From positions 175,246,411 to 175,310,410 of the forward strand of contig NC_071354.1 of NCBI RefSeq assembly GCF_943734655.1: a stretch of 64,000 nt of DNA, given 5' to 3'. Positions within the stretch are counted from its first letter, which is position 1; each line of letters starts with the position of its first letter. Both the position numbers and the translations under genes were made by a program. This stretch comes from Sabethes cyaneus (taxonomy: Eukaryota; Arthropoda; Insecta; Diptera; Culicidae). The notes under the pieces were generated by a model. It was not told where the DNA came from, made no database searches, and saw only the letters and a program-made list of their open reading frames with translations. Shown in pieces: positions 11,401-22,937 of this stretch.

Positions 11401-11884
11401 GGTACGACGAATTTAAGATATAAAGTCAGTTGCGTAATTTCAATCAAATGCTTTATTAATCGCTTTTTAGTGAATTCAAAGGACACGAATCGGAAGGTAA
11501 GTATGTTTGAGTCAAATCAGCAGCAGAGCTTTTGGATTATTCATTAAATTCACTTAAGGGGACAAAAACGACAATTTTTTTTGAAAAAGTCATAAATTTT
11601 TTATTTCAGATTTTGATTCTGCCGTCTTTTCCGCTTATTTTGATACTAATTTTGTAATGATCCGACCACGGGAAGTGGCCGAAAAACGATCGAGCACATA
11701 AGCATTCCAGTGCGGCGTGGAAGAACTTCGCCAGAATAAAACGCCCCTCTAGTAAAACCACGATTTTCAAACTTTATGTACCTTTTTCTCAGAAACTACA
11801 CAACGTATTGAAACAAACTTTTTTTTGTTTTGTTGGTAAAAGCTTGGCAAAGACTTTTATAACATGTACATTGTCAGCCGACAT
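8404..11884. other. No recognised gene
   Basis: About 3.5 kb of AT-rich sequence without a recognised coding region. Frames of 60-90 codons on both strands (for example 9893-10156 minus, 10351-10623 minus) carry no motif I know. Around 11556-11640 there is an AT-rich patch starting CACTTAAGGGGACAAAAACG with long T runs that looks like a degraded DNA-transposon end, but I find no partner. One candidate micro-exon (11471-11496) is listed separately. Confidence 0.4.
11471..11496 (+). other. Candidate 26-nt micro-exon (splice-site pair)
   Basis: A good acceptor-like string (TTATTAATCGCTTTTTAG, ending at 11470) is followed 26 nt later by a consensus donor, AAG then GTAAGTATG (from 11497). The A+T-rich region upstream could contain a branch point (TTATTAAT). 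No coding context supports it, so this is only a pattern match. A chance occurrence is quite possible at this length scale. Confidence 0.2.
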
Positions 11885-12117
11885 TTTACGCCGGCGTATG
11901 CTTCTTAATTGCAGCGTTTTGCGATGGCTACAACGTAGGCTCAATTTTCCGCTGGAATGCGCCACTGGATCTCTCTACTAGTATTGTCCGCGGTCACCAG
12001 CGATTCCAAATACACGAACTCATCTACCACTTCTAGTTTATCGTCATCAACGGCTATCGTCCGTGAGAGGCGCGCGTTTACCTCCTATCATGTATTCCTG
12101 TTCCTTTCATGTATTTA

Positions 12118-12222
12118 CCCAAGTAATATTTTTGTTGTATAATAGCTTATTAGGCTCTTGTTCCACGGTAACTAGCTGTACAATAGTATAATAAGCTATT
12201 ATACAACAAAATGTCACTTGGG
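12118..12222. mobile_element. CCCAAGTAR-type MITE, 105 bp, TA target
   Basis: Inverted repeats of about 35 bp start CCCAAGTAATATTTTTGTTG on the left and CCCAAGTGACATTTTGTTGT on the right (reverse complement). They share TATAATAGCTTATTA. TA dinucleotides flank it (12116-12117 and 12223-12224). It interrupts the RTE relic, whose coding sequence resumes on the other side. A related but more diverged element sits at 44997-45103. Confidence 0.85.
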
Positions 12223-12604
12223 TAGTCTTCGACGCATTTATTTCCGGCCCAATCCTCCCGGACCCCATTTCAGTTTGGCGTGGTTAGCCTTCACCGTCGC
12301 AAAGTTTCTGGACGACGTCATCTGCAAAGCCTAGAAGTTAACTATTTTTACTGAAAAACGTACCTCTCGTTTCGACACCCGCTCATCGGATCACCTCTTC
12401 AAGTGCGTTGTTGAACACAATGCGAAAGAGCCGTCACTTTAACTCCATTCCCGCCGCACCTCGAAAGGACTCGAGAATGTCTCTGAGATGCGCACGAAAC
12501 ACATTCAATGTAACTCCGATCTCCGAATCTGTTATAGCTGGTCTCGATCGACTGTACCGTATGCTGCTTTGAAGTCAATTAAGATGTGATGTATGGGTGC
12601 GTTG

Positions 12605-12753
12605 GGAGTGCCTGTTGGAGTCAATAGGATCGAACAACTGGCCCTGCAATTGTCCTGCGCTCTAACAGCTGGCTGCGAAGTCTGTCGTATAAAAACAGAA
12701 GGTCAAGTTTCGACGGAATGTAGCACCTAGGCTTTGCTATGCATTTTTTCTTT
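12605..12753 (+). mobile_element. tRNA-derived SINE (family S1), 5'-truncated
   Basis: It shares the body and 3' end of the full SINE at 25258-25471: CAATTGTCCTG, CTAACAGCTGGCTGCGAAGT, CTGTCGTATAAAAA, GGTCAAGT and AATGTAGCACCTAGGCTTTG. The tRNA-like head with the promoter boxes is missing. The 14-bp duplication GTATGGGTGCGTTG (12591-12604 and 12754-12767) brackets it exactly, proving target-primed insertion into the RTE relic. Confidence 0.9.
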
Positions 12754-13818
12754 GTATGGGTGCGTTGTATTTCCGCCATTTCTGCAAGATCTGTCGGATG
12801 GTAAAATTTGGTTCGTAGCGGCGCGAGCTCCCATGAAGACCACTTTATAATGCCCTACGAACCCTTGTGTTATCGGTGACAGCCGGCGTAACCAGATTTG
12901 GCAGATTACCTTGCAAGCGGCGTTTACCGGTGTTATGCTGCGATAGTTGCAGCAATCGAGTCGATCTTCAAGATCTCTCCTGCTTTTGACGCTTTTTACT
13001 CTTCAGGATTAAAGTAATGGAAGGGCTCAAGGACTCTTCATCTAGTGCTCTCTGGTGACCGAGCGCATTCTGTCCTAACAGTCTTCGAGGTTTGCAGCAC
13101 CTTACTCCTCGGAAGAAGACAGTGTCTCATCCAGTATTCACGCCTAGTTCTCAGCAGATTGCGGGTTATCTAGCTTCCTGATGTTCAGTCGAAGAGGATG
13201 GCTGTGCCGTGTCTGGTATGCGGTTAACAGTTTTGAGCGCACATATATTGTTACTAGGTGATGATCACAGTTAATATCCACACCGCGTAGGGAACGTATG
13301 TTTGTGATGTTAGAGAAAAACCGATCATATTAGAGATCGTGATCAATTTGGTTCATTGTACGTTGGCCAGATGATCTCCAGGTGGCGTTGTGTATATTTT
13401 TGCGTGGGAAAAAGATGCTTCTAATCATCAGGCCTCGGGAAGCTGCGAAGTTTATAGATCGTTGGCCGTTATCGTTTATGTCGGTGTGCAGTCTATGGGA
13501 ATAAATCACCGTTCTATAAAGTTACAGCTTTCGTGCGTAGAAGTCCACGTAGAGTACAACTTCTGCTGCGCGTAGAATGCTTCCTTCTCATCGTCAGGTC
13601 TACCTTCATGCGAGCAATGCACGTTGACGATGCTGTGATTGAAGAAACCACCCTTTATCCACAATAGACACGTCCTCTCGTTGATAGCCTTCCGGTCCAT
13701 CACGCGGTCCTTGTCCAACGAACATTGATTCGTGAACGGGGACGATACGTTCGAACCAAGTTTCACTTGTGAAACTCTGTCTCACAAATACGAGTGTAAC
13801 CATTTATTTATAATTAAT

Positions 13819-14086
13819 TCAAATCGCACAACATTTCTTGATACTGACGGTTAGTAGATTACTGGAAAACCCCTGCAGAAAAACGTCAACCGAACGTTGG
13901 AACTCTAAACAGTCAGCAGTATCTGTGACAATCTTATTAACTTTAATATTATCTGCAGAAAGCATTCTGCAAATATCCGGAAAGAAAAGCGTTAAGTCGT
14001 TAATAAAGAGCATAAAGAGCAACGGCCCGAGCATATTGCCTTGTGGAACACCGGACAGATTCATGAAATACGCAGACTGCTGGCTA
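13819..14086 (-). pseudogene. CR1/Jockey-like reverse transcriptase fragment
   Basis: The minus strand encodes about 85 residues covering the conserved RT blocks. NLSGVPQGNMLGPLLFMLF and INDLTLF are followed by a catalytic-box region reading LSADN, where a YADD-type motif is expected. It then runs through a downstream block ending SNLLTVSIKKC. The replacement of YADD by SADN removes a catalytic aspartate, so it is inactive. It resembles the longer minus-strand element at 55953-58045 more than the RTE-like relics. It abuts a plus-strand RTE fragment at about 14087. Confidence 0.8.
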
Positions 14087-14175
14087 ATCAAACCGGTACT
14101 CCTTTACGAACTCGAAACTGTTACTTTGCTTAGGAAACTACGTGCATTTGCGCATTTAAACAAGCTCCTTAGAGA
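14087..14175 (+). pseudogene. Short RTE-like C-terminal RT fragment
   Basis: IKPVLLYELETVTLLRKLRA followed by FAHLNKLLREIF corresponds to the block after the RT fingers/palm seen in the other RTE-like relics (compare LIRQVVLYLYGLETVTLL in 60976-61665). Only about 90 bp remain. It lies head-to-head against the CR1/Jockey-like fragment. Confidence 0.65.
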
Positions 14176-17100
14176 AATTTTCTCGCGAGGTTACGATGGG
14201 TTACGTCCCAAGGGTGCGAGACGACAGTACAGCGAAATCTTTTCTACTTAAGAACACATCCAGCACCAGAAAAAGAGGGGCCATCTTTTTATAGCAATTT
14301 TAATTGAATCAAAGGATCCAAATCTTTTCGATATAAATAGACGTGAAAGTCAATTAGGTAATATTACGTGGTTACTTTTGGATAAAATGGATCTCCTTTT
14401 TCCACAAGTTATTTTTACATGGAATCTGATGGCAGGATGTTTGTTCACAGCAAATGGTTGTATCTTGATGTTTTAATACGAAATTGAAGAAAACCATTCA
14501 AATATGCATAGACATTGACTTCCAATATTTTAATCCCACAAAGATAAAGCGCACTAATTACTAACATACGATTATTAAGTTTAGGTTAAATCAATTTCTC
14601 TATAGGTACAAACTCATGCCGACAATTAGTTGAGCATTCAAGCTTTTATATCTATCTATGTAAAATCACTGTGCTGGGCGGTATGTTCTTGTTCTCATTC
14701 ATTATTGTAATTACGTAATTTGCAAAACATCAAAATCTACTCCAACCCCCAATGGAGAACTGTAAGGATAAATACATACAAGGATGTTCACTTCTGCTTT
14801 TAACAGTAACAAAACACCCTTTCGACCGTGAAACAACTTACCAACACACAACACGATTGCCATAGCTCTCGCAAGTCGTTGAAAAGAAACGTGCCGCAAC
14901 CTTTACCAAGCCACCGCGATGTTTGTCAGCTGTCACCTCTCACTATTTTAACAAATCTGAGACATTCCGACCCATGCTTCATTCATAGATGGGTAGTAGT
15001 TTGTTGGTTTGAGTCATAATTTAAAAAACCATTTCACTGGAATTTTCTAGTAATTACACCACAGAAATGCAAATGACCACAGATTTATAATCCCTAAACA
15101 AGTCATTTGCACTAGTTAACAAGGGTTCTTTTTCTAATTTGATTCATTATCACAGATTTACGATATTGCAGCAATAATATAAGTGAACGCTGCGGTAAAT
15201 TCATCTTCCACTTTCACGCAACATGAAAGGGAACTGCCATAACTGTAATAAACAAAGCGCCTCCATCGATTCAAAAGAGGGAGGGGAATTGTAGCTGCTA
15301 GTACCGCGTGTTTAAAAAATTCAATATATTAAAGTGGGCAATATAAACGACTCAATGAATAAAACAGCGAAGCGGCCGCAAACTGAAATCCTCTGAAATA
15401 AAAAAATTTAAAAATCAATGAATGTAATAAAAAAGAATTAAAAATCATATCATTTTTATATTGGTAAAAACTATCAAGCTCAGTTGTTTTGAATTATAAA
15501 ACCAGGTGTGCATACTTACTACCTTCAACGAATCATTCATGAGGCATTCAGCTTCTAATGCATCCTGCACGATCGATCGCTTATGCCATCCAATCAGCTC
15601 ATTCCACCGAAAGCTATAATCCGATCTTCAAAGAGGATTTTCTCGGCACTTTTGCCGCAGTAATCCGAGGCAATTTTCCACCGCACTGCGGCTACCGTCT
15701 TTTAATAGTGAAGAACTTTTGCTTCCCTAGCGGGAGGGGAAAGCGTGGATAACCTACCATATCACAGTTACGGTAAAAGCGGATGAATGAATGATGTATT
15801 TTAACATTTTATCTCGATAGGCTACAAAGCTCTTAAAGTGATTACGTTTTACAGTTCTGGCTGGCTCTTGCTAGGCTACCGATGCCGTGGGGAAACATTT
15901 GAAACGATTAGTTTTACAGCTAACTCTTTGCAAGTACCTAACCGATGGGGAATCATTCGACACGTTTAGTAGACATGGGAGATTGTAGCTTTTATGTGGA
16001 GGTACTTCAGTACAATTCAGTTGACAGTATGAAAAATGGATTCTAGGTTTGTACATTTTCGTTTCTCAGTATATAACACTAACTAGAATGTAACATCAGT
16101 GGGCGAAACACTGTATTCCAAAAGGATTTTCTTGTTGGAATTGTTAAAATTTTAATTTTTCTTACACATTGAATTTGAAAGTTACACAATATCAAAAGAT
16201 CGGCTTTTAACACTTCATAAAATATACTCACTTACTCACTTACAATCAACTCAATTAATTTCAACCAATTTTCCGGAGCACTGAAATCCATTGACTACTT
16301 CGTGACCCATTTTACGGTTCGCTTTCGGCGTTGGAAATTTCTAAAAGCATCCTTTTGAAATGTAAATGTGTTCATCTCTGCGAATAAGTACAAAGGGCTA
16401 GTTTCGTATTGCTTTCATTCGACGAATTGGTTAATCTACAATGTAAATTATGATTACTTGGTGCCTTTAAAGCGGCCATTTCATATAGCTCTGAGCATTA
16501 CCAGCAAACCAATTGATGTCAAATGACAGTCTAGTGCAAATTACATTTAGCTGGTTAAAAACGATTGAAAGAAAAACGGACTTTGCACTTGACATCGTAA
16601 TCCCAAAAGTCTGACATGAACGACAAACTTACGATTAATCAACTGCAAACATTAACGAATCCAGTAAAAGTTATTTTACCATGATCGACCAAGGATTTAT
16701 TCCATCGTTCTTTCCGACACGAGTGGCATGGCATAAGTTGGTGCCAATGACGATGTAAAGCGCAGAGCGCAGTGGGTGGATTGGGTACCCTTGCTATCGG
16801 ATCTGGAAAAGGCATTTTATCATTTTATTTCCTTAGCGTTCTCTTCCTCTCCACAGAATGTGATAAACCATCGTCGTCAGCCAACTCGTGATCCGACCCA
16901 CTCGGGTACGCCGAGGGAGAAAAATACGCTTTACTGTCACTTTGCCAGCCACAACACCACCAGCAGGAGCCACATTACTATCGACGATGTAGGCTTCGGA
17001 ACGTGAATGAGTATCATTCTGTGTAGAATGGTATCAGTATGCTGTAAAAGCGGCGAGCAAATTCCGATCTACTACTGAACTGATGATGGCGATGGAAGTT

Positions 17101-17740
17101 GTAAGTTATTTACGAACGGAAGACTGACACAGTGTCTACATGCACACAAAGAGCAGTGTTGTGTGGTTCCATCATCCGACATCATCATTATTGTGATTTA
17201 AGTGGCCGGGACCAGCAAGATCGACCACAATTTCCCCCAATAACGATATAGTTTGTGGCTTACCCGTTATACCCTGTTAGCACACAATTTCATTCACGTT
17301 CAGTCTCTTCTGGAAGGTGAACCGGTAGGTGCCATGTGTAGTACCAGCACGGAAAGGGGAAGATAAAAGAATAGAGTATAGTGTATGCTGATGGCAGTGG
17401 ACACACTCAGTTGAGCAACTTGGACCAGGAAATAAGCCATCTCACGTTGTGTATATGGCTTTCCAGAGCAGTCATTTATCATCATTATGATTGCACAAGT
17501 ATTTTCTTATTTTAAGACGATGCTCGATTGGCAGTTCGAGAAGAGATGTGGGTTATTTTCTCGTCGTCGATGACTGACTAAAAGGGGTGTGCCAGTGATC
17601 AATTTCGAAAATTGGTTAAATTTGGTAGAATATAAAACCGAAATCTCAGCAAGTGCTTGTTCCAACAAATGATTGCTAGATTGATTTAAATGCGCTAGGG
17701 AAATGTTAGGGAAATATATTGGTTGGTTGGAAAATGCTTT
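14176..17740. other. No recognised gene
   Basis: A 3.6-kb interval of mostly unique-looking sequence. Small frames (for example 15558-15752 plus, 16776-17006 plus, 17300-17485 minus) have no motif I recognise. Two stretches have higher G+C and more coding-like composition (about 15560-15760 and 16700-17000), but neither has a supported start, splice pattern or domain. Confidence 0.4.
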
Positions 17741-18612
17741 TATGTTCCTGTATGTTCCTTATAAAATCGAAAACTACTAAACCGATCGACGTGAAAATTT
17801 GCATGTAGGGGTTTTTGAGACCGGGGAAGGTTCTTATGATGGTTAGAGACCCCTCCCCCCACTAAGAATGGGAGCATCCATACAAATGAAACACAAATTT
17901 CTGCATATTTCGAGAAGTAATAAAGCAACTGGAACCAAATTTGGCATGAGGGGGTTTTTGGATGCAAGATTTTTTCTATGGTGAATTAGGACCCCTCCCC
18001 TCTTTAGGAGGGGGGCCTCCGATACAAATGAAATACAAATTTCCTCATAACTCGAGAAGTAATCAAGCATATGGAATCAAATTTGGTATGTGGGGATTTT
18101 TGGAGGCATGAATTTATTTTATGCTGGTTTGAGATAAGGACTTTCATACAAATAAAACAGAAATTTTTGCGTAACTCAAAAACTAATCGAACTCCAGAAA
18201 TTTTAGACTTCCATAAAACATTAGTCAATAACAAGACCAAAGACCAATAACTATTTATAGTAACACTAGATGATCCAGGGTTAGACGGGCGTAGGCCGCG
18301 AGTGTGACCCGCCGTCGGTAGCGCCGGCGACTGTGGGGGGCAGCCGCCCCTCGGAAATCACCACTGCAGTGTCTGGGTTTATTTGTTTTCCTAGATATGC
18401 TGACCTCTATTACTTTCCATTGTTTGGGTCCGAACGAGCGACAGCGAATAAGAAGAGGATCACCCCTGCGAAATGGTACATTCCGCAAAAAGGTTTTCCG
18501 TGAAATGGTACATTCCGCGTAAGGTTTTTCGTGAAATGCTATTTGGGGAAATGTTATACCATCACGGCGAATATTGGTATCCGCTTTATTTTATCTGGCT
18601 AATCAATAGGAG
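17741..18612 (+). mobile_element. Helitron family A, copy lacking both termini
   Basis: TATGTTCCTTATAAAATCGA, ACCGATCGACGTGAAAATTT and repeated ATGAAATACAAATTTCCTCA modules match family A. The later GAACGAGCGACAGCGAATAA and CCGCTTTATTTTATCTGGCT modules match 7900-8150. The first ~30 bases of the 5' end are absent and the 3' end is lost after 18612. It contains a G+C-rich insert at about 18258-18374 that the 6968-8403 copy lacks. It is a deletion remnant with no coding capacity. Confidence 0.8.
18258..18374. other. G+C-rich insert inside a Helitron
   Basis: By direct count, 63 of 90 bases (18271-18360) are G or C, against an A+T-rich background. The homologous Helitron at 6968-8403 passes from CTATCAATTAG straight into GTTTATTTATTTTCCTAG at this point. 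Here CTATTTATAGTAACACTAGA is followed by the insert and only then by GTTTATTTGTTTTCCTAG. CACTAG at the left and CACTGCAGTG at the right could be remnants of insert ends. No coding or RNA family is recognised. Confidence 0.6.
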
Positions 18613-20868
18613 ATTTTCGGGCGAGCGGTGATGCTCAATAGATGTTCTAACCCACGAGCAGCTTCATGACGAGGCCGCCTTTGATGCTATTAAGTGTAAC
18701 GTGTCGTTGAAGCACACGCGTTCGTCCGCTCGTTTGCATTAACGTGCGCGCTTCGATATAAAAATTTATAGCTTCTAGAGTTTTCATTTCTCCATTTCCA
18801 AATTTTGCATGCTTCTTCGAGAAAGATTAACACATATTTTAAAGTAAAAAAAATCGAGAAAAAAAAGTTCCAACTTTGAAAAAATTGCAATTGTTTATAA
18901 AAATGCACTATTTAACTATTGAAAAACAATCGAGAGGAGGTATTGAATACCAGTTTTGAAAGCTTGTGGAATAGTGAACACATCTGGTAGAAAGTCATTT
19001 TTTGATATTACAAACTATGTTTACAATCAGTATTAAAAAAATAGTGATTTTTTCGGATTACAATACTTTAAAAAATCATATCTTGCGAATTTCAACAGTA
19101 ACTTCGAAATACAAAAATACGTGTCGATTTTTTTTGAACAAAGAACGTAAAAAAAATATTCCGAAGAGAAAAAAAATGTTGACCGTAAATTTCCCATGGA
19201 ATGACCCATATATATCTTGGACTTACCTAATAATCCCGAAGTGGGAAGGTAAAAGTTCTAAAATTGGTAAAATAATGCAAACGAAAAAACAGCTAGGGTA
19301 AGGAACGAGTTAAGCAGTGTTACCTATTTTAATCAGTTGAACATAAATGATCCGAAAATGCACTTTTTTAATCATATTTTCAAAATCTTTTGATAGGATC
19401 ATCTTCACAAATCACTTAACCATACATTTGATTCACACAAACACGATTTACTGGGTTTCCGACAAGAAATATGATGAATTAAAAATTGTGGTCCAAAAAC
19501 GTACATTTTTCAGCTGCTCTTCAGCAATCGCCACCTCGCTACTAACGAATTCATCAAATTTTCAGCGCTGATTACAACCACTCTGAAAGTCAAGCACTCA
19601 ATTGTCACATACCATATTATTCAGTCTCTTTTTTTCTATTATCTAAGGCTTTGTCACTAGCCAAAAGGTTTATTATTTTCTAATAAAACTGAAAACAAAT
19701 TCTGAATTGACGGAACCTGTTCACCACTAGCAGCAGCTGCAGCACAACTGATGAACTATCGTGTTGCCAAGACACAGTTTCGGTTCTGGAAATAAGAATT
19801 TTAAGTTTGAAATTAACTGAAACCTCCTATGGTGAAAACGTGGTTCAATACTTTCAAGAGAAATGTATGTTCATAATTAATTTTTCTTTATTAAAAACAA
19901 CACAAAAGACAGCTTTTTCAATAATTTTCGAAGATTTTCTCAGTGATTTAATAAAGCAACGATGTGTTTCAATGTTATTTGCTTGGACAACACTGTTCTG
20001 AGTCGGATCGTTTGTACTGCTATATGTTTACCTCTTTTGTTCTCCCACCATCCTTATGAACAGCGAGTGAGACGTCAAACTCGTAGTTTCCCATAAGAAC
20101 ACCAGAGAATAAAAGAGACGACGAATACCGTTTGCCGAACGGTGCGGTGAGTGTGTGCCCCGATAAACAATTTAAACAGATGGAATTTTACGCATCTATA
20201 CCGATACGCTATGCCGATTACGCATCAGATGCCGATTAGTAGGTCGCGGATAGGAACGCGAACTTACTGAATAGGGGGAAAAGTTCGAGGGATTTTTTAA
20301 CGGGACATAAAAAAATTCAGATTTCAGGATTGCTTAAAATAGCACCTTGCGGGTGAAAATGGGTTCGGTGTGTTCAAAATTAGTTCCGCCGCTCCAACTT
20401 TGAAAGCGAAAAATCAAAAGTTTAGCTCAACAATAGTGTCTTCCAATGGTAACAGCTTGAAGAACTAAAGATAGCAAGAAGATTGGTATGCTGATATCCC
20501 CTACTTAGTCAACCCATCGCTTGTAATAAGGTAAAACAATCAGTGACCCGCTTAGACTGCCTAAAACTAGTTCTTTACCCTACTTTTGCATGAAACGCTA
20601 AGAGTTTGCGAACGAAGTTAAAATCTGAGTTCTCACTTTTTTCCAGCGCCTGCTGATTTCTTACAAGGAGTCCTACAGTTCAATGTCATTCCTCACCGGA
20701 TAGAGGACATTCTAACGAACACGGTGGTGTACAATAAGCATAATATTTTATCATATGAGCGATACTAACGAGCATTTTAGTCTGAAGTGTTCGAAGTTTG
20801 AGACTGTTCTAAGTTTGGGCACCTATTTTGAAAAATCGAATAATTTTCATCGATCGTATGAGTAGGGA
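18613..20868. other. No recognised gene
   Basis: About 2.2 kb of AT-rich sequence. The 99-codon plus frame at 19002-19301 is Lys/Ile/Asn-rich and looks compositional. No domain, inverted repeat or RNA gene is recognised. Confidence 0.4.
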
Positions 20869-20869
20869 G

Positions 20870-22625
20870 CTCGGAAACGCGCATTGAACCATATCACAAG
20901 TGATCAGAACGTCCAAAAAATATCCGACTATCAAGCAGAAGGATGGCAGCGCGGCAGTAGAAAATGCGGTACCACAGAGCTAGAGAATGCTAAGATGCCA
21001 GTTGTTCAATTCAAGAACAACCCAACATTTTAATTCGAGACGGGGCAAAAACGTAAAATTTTCGGTTTATTTTGTATACAAAATAATGGCACGATTTGGA
21101 CTAAAAGAATTGCAAAAGAATGCATGCTATTCAATTTTCAGGCGATTTTGGTTTCAAATTAAATATAATTGACATATATAGTTGATTTTCTATGATAATG
21201 AGACGTGTTGACAATGGTACCTATTTGTTCAAAATTACGGTGGTTTTTGGTTTATGAAGATAGATATTTTTGATTGTGGGGATGTGAGACTAGTCTGAAG
21301 CATTTCGGATTGCATCGGAATACTCCATTTCGATTTTTTCAAGTGAAGAATCTTTTGTTTTCATACGCATTAATGCTTGATCCACAGAAGGGATTATAAT
21401 CATCCAACATATTCATTGTTTAATGGTTTAGGAGTATGATTGCGATACATTGATATAAGCGAAGACTCCAGAACTCAGTCTTCGAAATAAGCAGCGGTTG
21501 GGCTGGACATAGTGATGCTCAATTTTCAAGTAGATCAATTGATAGGTGGTCAAGTCATTGAGTATACTAATTTATTCGCAGAGTCTTTGGAGTGAACTGA
21601 TTAGCAAAGTAATCGATAACCAACATTCTTTTCCTTTTGTGCTGGTTGAAGTTGAAGTAGTCAATCTTTTTCATACATATTGACTATATACTATTAAAAC
21701 ACGCGGATCATGCTCATTCTCTGTAGTAAACGAAACGATTAATGTATACACCATAACTCATACGCGCGATGTCCTCAAAAAACTTCTATTTACAGAAACA
21801 AATCATAATCGCGGATACCTATAGCAAAACTCCCTACGACCAGCGGTTTGGAATTTATTTCGCTATCAATAATGATAACATATTTTACTCGGTACCTTGA
21901 TCCAACAATTCTCTGCCTGTTGTTTACACTATTTTCAAGCAAAGCAAAAAAAAATTTCTGGTATAAATCTGTTCGCAAAACTAAAATATCTTAAACAGGC
22001 TTATCTTGACTGTCGACTTAAAAATATTTAAATATGTAATAATTCTACTAATCGTTTTAAAAACTAAAAAAATTTAAAGAATAACGATCACATCACTTAT
22101 CAAGGTGAATCCCGATCCAACGAAACCTGCCTTACTAACAAGTCGCAACTCCTTCCTGTAATCTTTGCAGGGATGCAGAGGTTAACACGGTCCCAAAAAC
22201 AGCAAAGATTACACTAACACTCCTTCCCCAATCCCATCTGATTGCAAGGACGTGGCCGGCGCAGTTATTGACCCTTTATATATCGAGTCACTGAATTTTG
22301 CACAGTGAGGATGATCGGTCACTCCCAACCTCATTCACTTGATTCATTGTGCAATTTCACTGGTTCGGGTCAATCACTGAGTGCAACCATTGATATGTGC
22401 AATCAGTCTAAGCTAAGCTAAGCTAAGCTAAAATAATGGCACGATTTGGACTACAAGTGTACAAAGCACCAAACCGGAATGACAAACAAAACACGGTGGC
22501 CTAAACTCGCTCAAGGTAGCTGTACTGAAAGTGGCGCTCAAAATCGTTGTGCATTGTGATGAATGATGAAACCTACCTCAAGTTCGATGCCAAACAAATG
22601 CCGCAACTAAAATGGGGGAAATGTG
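20870..22625 (+). pseudogene. Tc1/mariner-type transposase relic, split by an insertion
   Basis: The left part (about 20900-21103) encodes a degraded DNA-binding region with KKYPTIKQKDGSAAVENAV and IMARFGL. The right part (22430-22625) repeats IMARFGL and continues VYKAPNRNDKQNTVA, then CIVMNDETYLKFDAKQMP. NDETY sits where a DDE transposase has its first catalytic aspartate (xDDETY in relatives). At least three in-frame stops lie in the right part, so it is inactive. A 24-bp direct repeat (21080-21103 and 22430-22453) brackets the 1326-bp insertion that splits it. The C-terminal half of the catalytic domain was not found. A MITE lies just downstream at 22659. Confidence 0.7.
21104..22429 (+). 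mobile_element. 1.3-kb insertion ending in (TAAGC)n, probable retroelement
   Basis: It is bracketed by a 24-bp perfect duplication of the interrupted transposase and ends in tandem CTAAGCTAAGCTAAGCTA. Short 3' tandem repeats of this sort are typical of non-LTR retrotransposons or SINEs. The last ~330 bp (from about 22090) are more complex and less AT-rich. They include an 11-bp inverted pair, GTAATCTTTGC (22160 region) and GCAAAGATTAC (22203 region), and blocks such as CACTCCTTCCCCAATCCCAT. The upstream ~1 kb has no recognisable coding sequence, and may itself be composite. The family is not identified. Confidence 0.6.
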
Positions 22626-22658
22626 TATAATGTGTCCTCCTAAGAATAAATGGATATA

Positions 22659-22937
22659 CACTCAAGTCGCTTTTTATGCGAAGGATACGTCTCGCGTAAA
22701 TCAAAACCGCGTAAATTGCAAAATTCGCGAAAAAAACCGCGTGAATTCCAAAATTCGCGGAAAAAAAAACAAAATTTCGCGTAAAAAAACTTTGGATTTC
22801 AACACTACGCGAAAAAATAGACGTTTTGAGCACATCCGCGTAAATTCCGAAAATCGCGTAAAAAAACCGCGTAAATTCCGAAATTCGCGTAAAAATAGTC
22901 GCGTAAAAAACAAACCGCGTAAAAAGCGACTTCAGTG
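22659..22937. mobile_element. CACTCAAGT MITE, 279 bp, TA target
   Basis: The ends are CACTCAAGTCGCTTTTTATG and, reverse-complemented, CACTGAAGTCGCTTTTTACG. TA occurs on both sides (22657-22658 and 22938-22939), as for Tc1/mariner-type insertion. The interior is built from repeated CCGCGTAAATTC, AAAATTCGCG and CGCGTAAAAA modules in both orientations, giving an unusual CpG-bearing palindromic texture. No transposase is encoded. Confidence 0.85.

Larger units (their letters stand above)
11885..13805 (-). pseudogene. RTE-like non-LTR retrotransposon (endonuclease + RT), degraded
   Basis: On the minus strand the pieces appear in the order expected of an APE-endonuclease/reverse transcriptase polyprotein. 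Endonuclease-like stretches are at 13800-13240: FFNHSIVNVHC, RPDDEKEAFYAQ, SIFFPRKNIHNATW, QRTMNQIDH and DINCDHHLV, the last two matching conserved active-site blocks. RT-like stretches follow at 12970-12240: CCNYRS, RRLSPITQGFVGHY. A C-terminal part follows at 12115-11890: AVDDDKLEVVDEFVYL, SLVTADNTSREIQWRI. Frameshifts and stops are scattered throughout, so it is dead. The element is interrupted by a SINE (12605-12753) and a MITE (12118-12222), both younger than it. The family is often annotated in insects as endonuclease-reverse transcriptase. Confidence 0.85.
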
